A stretch of DNA of 14,162 nucleotides, taken from assembly GCA_027007465.1 (NCBI GenBank), contig JALTFF010000002.1, positions 1 to 14,162 of the forward strand. The letters are read 5' to 3'. Positions within the stretch are counted from its first letter, which is position 1; each line of letters starts with the position of its first letter. The position numbers and the translations under genes were made by a program. A model generated the notes under the pieces. It was not told where the DNA came from, made no database searches, and saw only the letters and a list, made by a program, of their open reading frames with translations. Positions 1 to 6,771 of the stretch are shown piece after piece. This stretch comes from a bacterium. GTDB taxonomy: Bacteria; Patescibacteriota; Patescibacteriia; Patescibacteriales; JALTFF01.

Positions 1-424
1 AAATTTTATCTACTTCAACATTGCCTAATGGGGTTTTCCAAATATCGCTATTGTCAATAGCTATACCAGAAAAATAAGCAGTATGAGAATTGCACATTAT
101 TACAACAATATCATAATTTTTGCCTTGCAATAATTTATAATCATAAGCAGCTACAGGGCCGGAAAAAATATATCCTGCGTGAGGCGACATTATTGCGCGC
201 GGTTTGCCTTTGATATTTTGAATTGGAACATTAGATAAATATTTTTCAATAGTTTTTTTAAGTTCATCTTTATCAGCTGGGTAAAATTGTCCTGCAACAG
301 CTGGTTGGCGAATGATTTTTTCTATAGGCATATTATTTTGTTTGTTATCTTGCTTATAAGAGCAAGACGATAAAACAACTATTAAACAAAGTAAAATAAA
401 TGGTTTAATAAATTTATAAGGCAT
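1..424 (-). CDS. Memo-family (AmmeMemoRadiSam system protein B-like) lipoprotein, 3' end outside window
   Basis: The first 141 residues are visible; the gene runs off the left edge. Residues 1-21 form a lipoprotein signal peptide: basic start, hydrophobic core, and lipobox LSSC with Cys21 as the predicted lipidated residue. From residue 39 the sequence follows the Memo family: RQPAVAGQFYP (39-49), SPHAGYIFSGPVAA (80-93) with His82, NSHT (112-115) with His114, and WKTPLGNVEVD (129-139). Memo proteins resemble class III non-haem iron dioxygenases and in prokaryotes are often found with AMMECR1 and a radical SAM protein; their biochemical role is unsettled. The lipobox implies an extracytoplasmic, membrane-anchored version. 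The ATG is 2 bp after the permease stop, so the genes are probably cotranscribed. Whether AMMECR1 or radical SAM partners follow cannot be seen. Family assignment is confident, function is not. Confidence 0.85.
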   Translation of the reverse strand, partial: MPYKFIKPFILLCLIVVLSSCSYKQDNKQNNMPIEKIIRQPAVAGQFYPADKDELKKTIEKYLSNVPIQNIKGKPRAIMSPHAGYIFSGPVAAYDYKLLQGKNYDIVVIMCNSHTAYFSGIAIDNSDIWKTPLGNVEVDKI

Positions 425-426
425 AA

Positions 427-1560
427 TTATTTAATAAAAAACCAAACTTCATAAATAATGCCTAGAATAAATAATGAACTTAGGCTAATAGCTATAAGTG
501 GATTAATTTTGTTGTTAATAATAGATTTTTGTTCAGCTTTTTTCTTTACTTGAATAAGAATCATAATCAATATAATTCCTAATAACCCTCCTGCAACAGA
601 GCCGCTAAAACTTATAATGCTAATTAAATTTTTAAAACCAAACAAATACATTATATAGGGGACAGATACTGTAAGCAACCATGAGAGGTTTTTATTAAAA
701 TTAAAGTCATATAGGTAAGTTTCTTTCATTGCTTGAGCAATACCTAAAAATGAGGTTGTGATAGTTAATAAAGCGAAAATCAAGGATAGTTTTATAGCTC
801 CATCTTTTAGAAATAATTTTAATCCAGTTAAAGCATCTGGTGTTGTTTGGCTTCCGCTAATTCCAACAACTATTAAGGTAAATATAGCTACTATTGAGAT
901 AGAGGCAATAATTCCTATTTTTATAACTTGCTTAATTTTATTTTTTTGATTTGTTAAAAGTTTTACAACTATAGGCACTGCTCCACTACCATTTGTTGCA
1001 AAAAGCAGAGCTCCATAAGGAAGAAGAAAATATTTTAAATTAATTATATTATAATTAATTAAGTTAATAAAATAAACCCCTCGTAAACCAATTAGAGCAA
1101 TGATTGTTAATAATAAAAAAGTTAATAATAATTCCATCCATCCAAGTGTAGTAATGCCAAAAAAAGTTATTCCAGCCCCAATAATGAAAAAGATATTAGC
1201 ATAAATAAATTCATTTCCACCAAGACTTATGGAAAATAATTGGCTTGCAAAGATACCAAAGATTACAATATAAGCAAGTAAAGCTCCATAAAAAACAATT
1301 ATTTTGCCCAATAAGCTAATAAATTTCCATTTTTTACCTAAATATTTTTCAGTATAGCCAGGTAAGCGATGAAATTTTTTTGTTGACAAAATTATTTCAG
1401 CATAAATTAAGTGCAAGAAATATTGGACAAACCCAATGCCAATTAAAAATATAAAAAAACTTAAAATGCCAGACTTTACTGTGATAGATGGCATTACAAA
1501 TATGCCAGCTCCAATAATATAACCAATAAAAATTGCAATAGCATAAAAGTAATTTTTCAT
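427..1560 (-). CDS. amino acid permease-like transporter (aromatic amino acid permease type)
   Basis: A 377-residue integral membrane protein with about 11 hydrophobic segments (roughly 5-27, 32-56, 82-108, 118-138, 142-166, 178-192, 214-236, 256-276, 290-310, 314-338, 352-375). The first helix carries GYIIGAGIFVMPSI (13-26), matching the GxxIGAGIFxLP signature of APC-superfamily permeases, where the broken helix lines the substrate site. The arrangement best fits the Trp/Tyr permease or AAAP branch, so import of an amino acid across the cytoplasmic membrane is likely. The substrate cannot be read from sequence. It ends 2 bp before the Memo-type lipoprotein start and begins 7 bp after a doubtful 32-codon ORF, in line with the operon. 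No Shine-Dalgarno is visible before the ATG. Auxotrophic, reduced-genome bacteria commonly keep such importers. Confidence 0.75.
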   Translation of the reverse strand: MKNYFYAIAIFIGYIIGAGIFVMPSITVKSGILSFFIFLIGIGFVQYFLHLIYAEIILSTKKFHRLPGYTEKYLGKKWKFISLLGKIIVFYGALLAYIVIFGIFASQLFSISLGGNEFIYANIFFIIGAGITFFGITTLGWMELLLTFLLLTIIALIGLRGVYFINLINYNIINLKYFLLPYGALLFATNGSGAVPIVVKLLTNQKNKIKQVIKIGIIASISIVAIFTLIVVGISGSQTTPDALTGLKLFLKDGAIKLSLIFALLTITTSFLGIAQAMKETYLYDFNFNKNLSWLLTVSVPYIMYLFGFKNLISIISFSGSVAGGLLGIILIMILIQVKKKAEQKSIINNKINPLIAISLSSLFILGIIYEVWFFIK

Positions 1561-1567
1561 AAAATGT

Positions 1568-1666
1568 TTAATTAATTTTAATTACTTTTAAAAGATGGAA
1601 GCAAGGATTATCTTCTTGTTTATTATATTTCTCTTTTAAATCTTGAATAAATTTTTCATCTAACAT
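1568..1666 (-). CDS. possible 32-residue ORF between lgt and the permease
   Basis: An ATG-to-TAA frame encodes a 32-residue peptide beginning MLDEKFIQDLKEKYNKQ and ending HLLKVIKIN. It is hydrophilic, likely helical, with one Cys and no membrane segment. It fills the 133-bp gap between lgt and the permease, ending 7 bp before the permease ATG and starting 27 bp after the lgt stop, which fits operon spacing. No ribosome binding site is visible and no family is recognised. It may be a small protein, a translational coupler for the permease, or a chance frame in AT-rich DNA. Confidence 0.3.
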   Translation of the reverse strand: MLDEKFIQDLKEKYNKQEDNPCFHLLKVIKIN

Positions 1667-1693
1667 ATAAGTTTATAAGCAATAGATAAAATT

Positions 1694-2536
1694 TTAATTT
1701 TTATTTTTTATCAATGTCTTGTTTATTATTATAATTAAACTGATAAATATTACCAATAAACTTACTAATTGAGCTTGTCTTAGATTAAATAATGTCCATT
1801 GTTCATCAATTCTTAAAAATTCTATGAAAAAGCGCCAACTACTATAGCTTAAGATATAAATTAAAAATATTAATCCATTATATTTGTTTTCTATATTTTT
1901 TTTATAAATGTGTTTAAATAATAATATAAGAAAAATAAATAAGGTAAAGCAAAAAAATGATTCTAATAAAAATGTTGGTATAAAATATGAGCTGTTTTCA
2001 TAGCCAGTTATTCTATTTTCAAAATCAATAGGCAGACAATAATTAAATAATTTGCTAGACATAGAACATGGCTTGCCGTATAGTTCTTGATTAAAATAAT
2101 TTCCCCAACGTCCAATAGCTTGTCCCAAAGCTATTGCAGGCGTAGAAATATCAAGTAATATCCAAAATGCCTTATTATTAGATATAATTATTTTTTTCCT
2201 AAGCCACCAAACTGTTAATAAACCAGCAATAATAGCTCCATAAATTCCCAATCCTCCATGCCAAACTTTTATAGTGTTTAATGGATGGTCTAAATAATAA
2301 GGAAATTCCATTATAATATGCCAGATTCTAGCTCCTATTAGCCCATTGATAATTGTCCAAAAGATAATATTAAAAATTTCCTGCCATTTTAAGCCTACTG
2401 AATTTGTTAATAAATAAATAATTACTAACCCAATTATAGCAGCTATGACAATTATAAAACCATACCAATAAATTTTTAAAAATCCTAAGTTAAGCAAAAT
2501 AGGATGTGGATGATATGTGTGAAGAAAATTTAACAT
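1694..2536 (-). CDS. lgt: prolipoprotein diacylglyceryl transferase
   Basis: Lgt transfers diacylglycerol from phosphatidylglycerol to the lipobox cysteine of prolipoproteins, the first step of bacterial lipoprotein maturation, in the cytoplasmic membrane. The 280-residue protein has the family's multi-helix layout and its signature GRWGNYFNQELYG (142-154). Other conserved stretches are GARIWH (68-73), HGGLGIYGAIIAG (93-105), the C-terminal WRFFIEFLR (234-242) with the expected arginine, and LRQAQLVS (252-259). Length is normal for the family. The start at 2536 places the usual N-terminal hydrophobic region in frame; no Shine-Dalgarno is seen. It lies 32 bp downstream of the DHH phosphoesterase gene. 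An obvious local substrate is the lipobox protein at 1-424 on the same strand. The two secreted proteins at 6772-9954 lack lipoboxes and would not be substrates. Confidence 0.95.
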   Translation of the reverse strand: MLNFLHTYHPHPILLNLGFLKIYWYGFIIVIAAIIGLVIIYLLTNSVGLKWQEIFNIIFWTIINGLIGARIWHIIMEFPYYLDHPLNTIKVWHGGLGIYGAIIAGLLTVWWLRKKIIISNNKAFWILLDISTPAIALGQAIGRWGNYFNQELYGKPCSMSSKLFNYCLPIDFENRITGYENSSYFIPTFLLESFFCFTLFIFLILLFKHIYKKNIENKYNGLIFLIYILSYSSWRFFIEFLRIDEQWTLFNLRQAQLVSLLVIFISLIIIINKTLIKNKN

Positions 2537-2568
2537 TTATTAGGTCTTATATTTTATGATTTAAAAAA

Positions 2569-3555
2569 CTATATTATTTTGTAAATATTATTTGTTTTTT
2601 CTATTTTTCCATTTATTGAAAATCCAGCAGCATATTTGTGGCCACCTCCCATTAAAACATTAGCTAATTTTGAAACATCAATTTCTTTTTTATTGCTTCT
2701 TAAGCTGCCTTTGATTATTTCATTATTTTCTTGGCGTAACAAAAGTGTCATTTTTCCTTCTTGGATAACATTTCCCAAGAAATTAACAATTCCTTCTAAA
2801 TCATCCCAGCTTGCGCCTAAACTATCAAATTCTTTTTTAGTAATTATAGAAAAGATAATTTCATATGTTTTATTATAATTTAAATTTGCCATAATCCAAC
2901 CCCAAGCTCTCATAGCTGATATGCTTTTATTCTTTGAAGTTTGTTTAATTATATATGGCAAGTCAGCTCCATAAGAAAGCATTTTAGAAGCAGTTGTTAA
3001 AGCTTCTTTATTTGTAGCTGGATATAAGAAATTTCCAGAATCAGTAATAATGCCTGTTAAAATAGCATTGGCGGCCTCTTTATTGATTGTTAAGTGAAAA
3101 TTTTTAAAAATCCTATAAATTATTTGCGTTGTAGAAATTGCTAATTTATCTTTTAATGTAATATCAGCGAATTTTTCTATCAATGGATGATGATCAATGT
3201 CAATTATGAATTGATTATCTGTTTTATGATTAATTTCTTCAACTAATCCAGTTCTTTTTATGTCTCCACAATCAAGCGAAATCATCAAATCAAAATCAGA
3301 AAAATTAATTTTTTTATCAGAAATAATTTTTTCAAAGTTAGGTAGATAATCAAAATATTTAGCTGGTTTATCTTGACAATAAAGAGAGTATTTGCCAACC
3401 CAAATTGATTTTGTCTTTATTTGTTCTAATAATTCAGCAAATGCGCATAATGAACTAATAGCATCTCCATCTGGATTTTGGTGGCTAACTAATAAAATAT
3501 TATTTGACTTTATTATTCTATTAAGAATGTTTTGGTAGATATTTTCCTTTGGCAT
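2569..3555 (-). CDS. nrnA: DHH/DHHA1 phosphoesterase, NrnA-like (oligoribonuclease / pAp phosphatase)
   Basis: NrnA-type enzymes degrade short RNA oligonucleotides and dephosphorylate 3'-phosphoadenosine 5'-phosphate using two Mn ions. The 328-residue sequence has the full motif set: HQNPDGDA (25-32), SLDCGD (93-98), DHH (121-123), TGIITDSGNF (167-176), and the DHHA1 substrate-binding motif GGGHKYAAG (303-311). Length is typical. The ATG at 3555 lies inside the 3' end of rbfA (43-bp overlap). It is supported by a Shine-Dalgarno-like AGAGGAA on the minus strand 5 nt upstream, and by the need for the N-terminal helix before the first metal motif. The order infB-rbfA-nrnA is common in Gram-positive and other bacteria, and the context strongly supports the call. 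The stop is TAG. RNA and pAp activities cannot be told apart from sequence. Confidence 0.9.
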   Translation of the reverse strand: MPKENIYQNILNRIIKSNNILLVSHQNPDGDAISSLCAFAELLEQIKTKSIWVGKYSLYCQDKPAKYFDYLPNFEKIISDKKINFSDFDLMISLDCGDIKRTGLVEEINHKTDNQFIIDIDHHPLIEKFADITLKDKLAISTTQIIYRIFKNFHLTINKEAANAILTGIITDSGNFLYPATNKEALTTASKMLSYGADLPYIIKQTSKNKSISAMRAWGWIMANLNYNKTYEIIFSIITKKEFDSLGASWDDLEGIVNFLGNVIQEGKMTLLLRQENNEIIKGSLRSNKKEIDVSKLANVLMGGGHKYAAGFSINGKIEKTNNIYKII

Positions 3556-3869
3556 ATTATTTCCTCTATTTCTTCAACCCTCCTTTCTCTGCTATCAATT
3601 AAAAAAAATAACTGTGGAATTTTTCTAATTCTTAGCTTATTAGATAGTTCTTTTTTAAATTTGCCTTTATTTTTATTAAGCCATTTAATAGATTTTAATG
3701 CCATATTTTCTGGCAAAATAGAAACATAGACTTTGGCTCTTGTAAGGTCTGTTAAACAATCAACTTCTGATACTGTTATAAGGCAATTTTGTAAATCTAT
3801 TTCTTTTTCAATTATTTTACTCAATTGCCTGTGTAATAAAGAATTAATTTGTTTTTTCTTAATACTCAT
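3513..3869 (-). CDS. rbfA: 30S ribosome-binding factor RbfA
   Basis: RbfA is a small KH-fold protein that binds the 30S subunit late in assembly and helps 16S rRNA maturation. The 118-residue protein has the family core: an N-terminal helix (RQLSKIIEKEI, about 14-24), then ITVSEVDCLTDLTRAKVYVSI (about 31-51), matching the conserved strand with the DLxxAKVYVS pattern, then the C-terminal helix-strand part ending in a basic/acidic helix (RRVEEIEEII). Length is normal. The start codon is 1 bp after the infB stop, and the 3' end overlaps the next gene by 43 bp, so translational coupling on both sides is likely. A GAGGAA sequence about 12 nt upstream of the ATG is too far for an ideal Shine-Dalgarno. 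Confidence 0.9.
   Translation of the reverse strand: MSIKKKQINSLLHRQLSKIIEKEIDLQNCLITVSEVDCLTDLTRAKVYVSILPENMALKSIKWLNKNKGKFKKELSNKLRIRKIPQLFFLIDSRERRVEEIEEIICQRKISTKTFLIE
3561..3567 (-). promoter_or_regulatory. Shine-Dalgarno-like site for the NrnA-like gene
   Basis: The minus strand reads AGAGGAA, followed by 5 nt and then the ATG at 3555. It lies within the rbfA coding sequence and supports initiation inside the 43-bp overlap. It is the only well-placed Shine-Dalgarno-like sequence I find before any start codon in the window. Confidence 0.5.
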
Positions 3870-3870
3870 T

Positions 3871-5895
3871 TTAAGAATGTTCCTCTTCTTCTTTATAGAA
3901 TACTAATTTATCTCCAACTTCAACTAATGGCGATCCTTGAAATTCAATTCCGCACTCTCCTCCTTCTTGAACTTTGTCAATTATTTTTTTATTTATTTGT
4001 ATTTGAGATACAGTTCCATTGGTGATAAATTTTTCATTTCTAAAAACTTCAACTTCACTTTCTTTTTCAATATAACCATTGATTACATTTCCGCCTATAA
4101 TCATTTTTTGTTTTTCTTTTCTAAAAATAGCCAAAACTTTAAGCTCGCCAATTTTTTTTCTAACAATTTCAGCTTTTGTCAACTGCTTGATTTTTTCTTG
4201 CATATCTTCAATTAATTTATAAATTATATTATAGATTAATATATCAACTTTTTTTTCTTTAGCTAAATGCTCTGCTTGAGTAGTTGGTTTTACGTTAAAT
4301 CCAATAACAATGGCATTTAAAGCTTCGGCTCGTTCAATATCTCCTTCTGTAATATTTCCTAATCCATATTTCACAATTTCAATTTTCACATCTGATGTAG
4401 AAATTTTTTCAAGAGATTCTTCAATAGCTTCTATTGACCCTAAAACATCTCCTTTGATAACTAAATTTATTTTTTCCTTAGCTTGTTTTTTTTCTATTTT
4501 AAATTTTTTCTTTTCTGATAGACCATGTCGTTTAAATTTTTTAACTATTATCTTGCTATTCCCAGTTTCTAAAATATCACCAACACTAGGAGCTATTTTA
4601 AATCCTAATATTAGGACAGGCATAGAGGGGACAGCTTGCTTAATGTTTTTGCCTAAGAAGTTTTTCATTGCTCTTACTTTTCCATAAAGTTGATTGTTAA
4701 TAATTAAATTATTACCCAATCTTAATGTTCCATTTTGGATTAAGGCAGTGACCAAGACCCCCTCTCTCTTGTCAATTTTTGATTCAATAATTGTTCCAAT
4801 TGTTTTACCATTGTCAGAAGCTAAAATTTTATCTTGTTCTATTTGACAGGTTAAAATAATAACATCTAATAATTCATCAATATGTTCTCCTTTTAAAGCG
4901 CTTATAGGAATACAAGTAGTTTTTCCTCCCCAATCTTCTGGCAATATATTTAATTTATTTGAGAGTTCTTGCTTTACTTTTTCAATATTAGCGCCTTTTT
5001 TATCAATTTTATTTATAGCTATAATAAAAGGGATTTTTGCTTGCTCAATAATTTTATAAGCTTCAATAGTTTGTGGTTTAATTCCATCATCAGCGGCAAT
5101 TACTAAAATTGCAATATCAGCTATTTTTGCTCCGCGCGAGCGCATAGCAGTAAAAGCTTCATGTCCTGGAGTGTCAATAAAAGTAATTATATTTCCTTTG
5201 TTATAATTATTTTGCGGATTTTGAAAAATTTCTTCTTGTTCTTCTTGTGATAATTGTTTTCCTTTTGGCGCTATTATTACTTGATATGCTCCAATATGTT
5301 GAGTGATTCCGCCAGCTTCTTCTGCGATTATGTTTGTTTTACGAATAGTATCTAATAATTTTGTTTTGCCATGATCAACATGACCCATTACAACAATAAC
5401 TGGAGGTCTAGGTTTTAAATTATTTTTTGACTGGCTATTGATAATATTTTTTAATTTTTCTTCATTTTTTTCTTCTTTAGCAAATTCTAATTCTTTTTTT
5501 AAACTAACATCTATTCCTAAATCTTGTCCTATAATTGAAGCTGTTTCAAAATCAATTCTTTCGTTTAAAGAAATAAAAATACCATTTTTCATTAGTTCTT
5601 TTAAAACTCTATTAACTAATAAACCACTGGCATCAGCAAAATCTCTTACAGTAATAAACTCAGGAATAGAAATTTTTCTTATTTTTGTTTTCTCTTCTCT
5701 TTCTATTATTCTTTTTTGTTGTTCTTGTTCTCTGATTTTTTGTTTTAATTTAGGCCATTGTTTAATAATTCGATCAGCTTGTCTATCATCAATTTTTATA
5801 GCTCTTTGTCCAATATCAAAACCTAACTGAGGCAGTATATCTTTCAGTTCTTGAGTTGAAATTTTTAATTTTCTTGCTAAGGCCGTGATATTCAT
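3871..5895 (-). CDS. infB: translation initiation factor IF-2
   Basis: IF-2 is the GTPase that delivers initiator fMet-tRNA to the 30S subunit and promotes subunit joining. The 674-residue protein has a short N-terminal region with two small IF2_N-like helical units (about 1-45 and 76-130) separated by a charged coiled segment (about 47-75), then the G domain: G1 GHVDHGKT (171-178), G2 GGITQHIG (195-202), G3 DTPGHEAF (241-248), G4 NKID (295-298), G5 SAL (332-334). The beta-barrel domain II, a central domain and a C-terminal fMet-tRNA-binding domain (through about 670) follow. Between G2 and G3 there are about 30 residues (207-236) where E. coli IF-2 has about six, a lineage insertion beside the switch regions. 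It is first in the leftward operon, 1 bp before rbfA, with a promoter close upstream. No nusA precedes it, unlike the common nusA-infB order. Confidence 0.97.
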   Translation of the reverse strand: MNITALARKLKISTQELKDILPQLGFDIGQRAIKIDDRQADRIIKQWPKLKQKIREQEQQKRIIEREEKTKIRKISIPEFITVRDFADASGLLVNRVLKELMKNGIFISLNERIDFETASIIGQDLGIDVSLKKELEFAKEEKNEEKLKNIINSQSKNNLKPRPPVIVVMGHVDHGKTKLLDTIRKTNIIAEEAGGITQHIGAYQVIIAPKGKQLSQEEQEEIFQNPQNNYNKGNIITFIDTPGHEAFTAMRSRGAKIADIAILVIAADDGIKPQTIEAYKIIEQAKIPFIIAINKIDKKGANIEKVKQELSNKLNILPEDWGGKTTCIPISALKGEHIDELLDVIILTCQIEQDKILASDNGKTIGTIIESKIDKREGVLVTALIQNGTLRLGNNLIINNQLYGKVRAMKNFLGKNIKQAVPSMPVLILGFKIAPSVGDILETGNSKIIVKKFKRHGLSEKKKFKIEKKQAKEKINLVIKGDVLGSIEAIEESLEKISTSDVKIEIVKYGLGNITEGDIERAEALNAIVIGFNVKPTTQAEHLAKEKKVDILIYNIIYKLIEDMQEKIKQLTKAEIVRKKIGELKVLAIFRKEKQKMIIGGNVINGYIEKESEVEVFRNEKFITNGTVSQIQINKKIIDKVQEGGECGIEFQGSPLVEVGDKLVFYKEEEEHS

Positions 5896-5919
5896 ATATT
5901 TTTTTTATTATATTTTATT

Positions 5920-5948
5920 AATGTAGCATTAAAATTATTAAAGGTCAA
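5920..5948 (-). promoter_or_regulatory. sigma70-like promoter for the infB operon
   Basis: On the minus strand, TTGACC (5943-5948) and TACATT (5920-5925) are separated by exactly 17 bp. These match TTGACA in five of six positions and TATAAT in four of six. Transcription would start near 5913, giving a leader of about 18 nt before the infB ATG at 5895. It is the only good promoter I noticed for the leftward genes, which are tightly packed. Confidence 0.6.
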
Positions 5949-5972
5949 ACAGATTTACCTGATACTTCGCAA

Positions 5973-6126
5973 ATTCTGAGCAGAAATAAACCAAGCTCCT
6001 TTGGGATTTTGAATGTGTTGAACTTATTTCAGAATCTTATGTTTAATGGATTACTCACTTAGAATGGCATATTTTTTAGCGCGCGCCAGAGAGAATGCGC
6101 ATCGTATTTAAATTGATTTAAGTGAG
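5973..6126. other. possible structured element: two adjacent inverted-repeat domains
   Basis: Domain I (5973-6035): ATTCTG at 5973-5978 and AAATAA at 5984-5989 pair with TTATTT at 6024-6029 and CAGAAT at 6030-6035, making a 12-bp stem interrupted by one 5-nt bulge. Inside it, CCAA (5991-5994) and TTGG (6001-6004) can close a 6-nt loop. Domain II (6054-6126): CTCACTTA at 6054-6061 pairs with TAAGTGAG at 6119-6126 around a GC-rich centre holding GCGCGCGC (6079-6086) and the palindrome ATGCGCAT (6095-6102). The segment lies upstream of both divergent promoters, so it is not a leader of either neighbour. It could be an independent small RNA, a protein-binding region or chance pairing in AT-rich DNA. 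I recognise no known RNA family. Confidence 0.3.
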
Positions 6127-6134
6127 CATATAAC

Positions 6135-6163
6135 TTGTTTGTTTTTTTAAAAAATAGTATAAT
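6135..6163 (+). promoter_or_regulatory. sigma70-like promoter for the YbaK-like gene
   Basis: TTGTTT (6135-6140) and a perfect TATAAT (6158-6163) are separated by 17 bp. Transcription would begin near 6170, about 50 nt before the ATG at 6221. It would serve the YbaK-like gene and the secreted-protein gene 2 bp behind it. Confidence 0.6.
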
Positions 6164-6220
6164 ATAAACATATATTGAATCGCAATATTTGATTTATTTT
6201 TTAAAATATTTTATTAGCTT

Positions 6221-6769
6221 ATGATTAAAAAAAAGAAAACTAAAAAAGTTAAAAAACCAAGAAAAACTAAAATTTCTAAAAAATTGGAAAATTATTTGAA
6301 AAAGATAGATATAAAGCATAATGTTTTAGAGCATAAGACAGTTTACACTGCTATTGACGCAGCGATTACAATGAAGAGAAAATTTCAAGAAGTTGTTAAA
6401 AATTTATTAGTTAAAGCTGATAAGGATTATTTTTTAATTTTATTGCCAGCTGATCAAAATTTAGATTTTCAAAAAACGCAAAAAGCTATTGAAAAAATAT
6501 TAGGCAGAAAAATTAAAACTATAAAAATTCCAAGCGAGAAAATGATTGAAAAAACTTTTAAAATAAAAGCTGGCGCGTTAAGCTCTTTTGGAAGTTTATA
6601 TAAATTACCTGTATTAATGGAAAGAAAAATATCTAAAATTAAAAAGGCTGTTTTTCCAAGTGGCAGTTTTAATCATTCTATTGAAATGGAGGTTAAAGAT
6701 TTCATAGAACAAGAAAAAGCTAAATTAGCCTTGCTTGGAACTAAGAAAAAAATAAAAAAAAGAAAATAA
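6221..6769 (+). CDS. YbaK/prolyl-tRNA deacylase-like protein with lysine-rich ends
   Basis: Proteins of this fold (YbaK, ProX, the ProRS INS domain) hydrolyse mischarged aminoacyl-tRNAs in trans, for example Cys- or Ala-tRNA(Pro). The 182-residue protein fits from about residue 21: a helix (KKLENYLKKIDIKHNVLEH, 20-38), VYTAIDAA (41-48), KNLLVKADKDYFLILLPAD (60-78) containing the conserved lysine Lys60, then a helix with ILGRKIK and the GALSSFG loop (118-124) that shapes the pocket. Unusually, residues 1-20 (KKKKTKKVKKPRKTK) and the last eight residues (KKKIKKRK) are strongly basic, suggesting added RNA contacts. The start at 6221 includes this basic tail; no later Met offers a better domain start. 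It is the first gene of a rightward unit and lies 2 bp before a secreted protein gene with no evident functional link. Substrate specificity is unknown. Confidence 0.8.
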   Translation: MIKKKKTKKVKKPRKTKISKKLENYLKKIDIKHNVLEHKTVYTAIDAAITMKRKFQEVVKNLLVKADKDYFLILLPADQNLDFQKTQKAIEKILGRKIKTIKIPSEKMIEKTFKIKAGALSSFGSLYKLPVLMERKISKIKKAVFPSGSFNHSIEMEVKDFIEQEKAKLALLGTKKKIKKRK

Positions 6770-6771
6770 AT

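Larger units (their letters stand above)
5896..6220. other. 325-bp divergent intergenic region between infB and the YbaK-like gene
   Basis: It contains a leftward promoter at 5920-5948 and a rightward promoter at 6135-6163, with a potentially structured, locally GC-richer segment between them (see separate entries). A weaker rightward promoter-like pair, TTGAAC at 6018-6023 and TTTAAT at 6042-6047 (18-bp spacer), is also present. An AT-rich sequence of this length gives such matches by chance. Apart from a 21-codon frame (6046-6111) that I do not accept as a gene, I see no coding sequence. Confidence 0.7.

Noticed and set aside
5438..5830. 130-codon open frame opposite infB
   Set aside because: It lies antisense to the well-conserved IF-2 N-terminal region and has low-complexity Ser/Phe composition typical of shadow frames.
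6046..6111. 21-codon frame (MDYSLRMAYFLARARENAHRI) in the divergent intergenic region
   Set aside because: It uses GC-rich codons unlike neighbouring genes, has no start context, and overlaps inverted repeats. More likely incidental to the GC-rich structured segment.
5973..6126. Possible SRP RNA, tmRNA, RNase P RNA or tRNA in the structured intergenic segment
   Set aside because: None of the conserved cores (SRP GGAAGCAGCC-type loop, RNase P GAGGAAAGUC, tRNA T-loop GTTCGA) is present on either strand.
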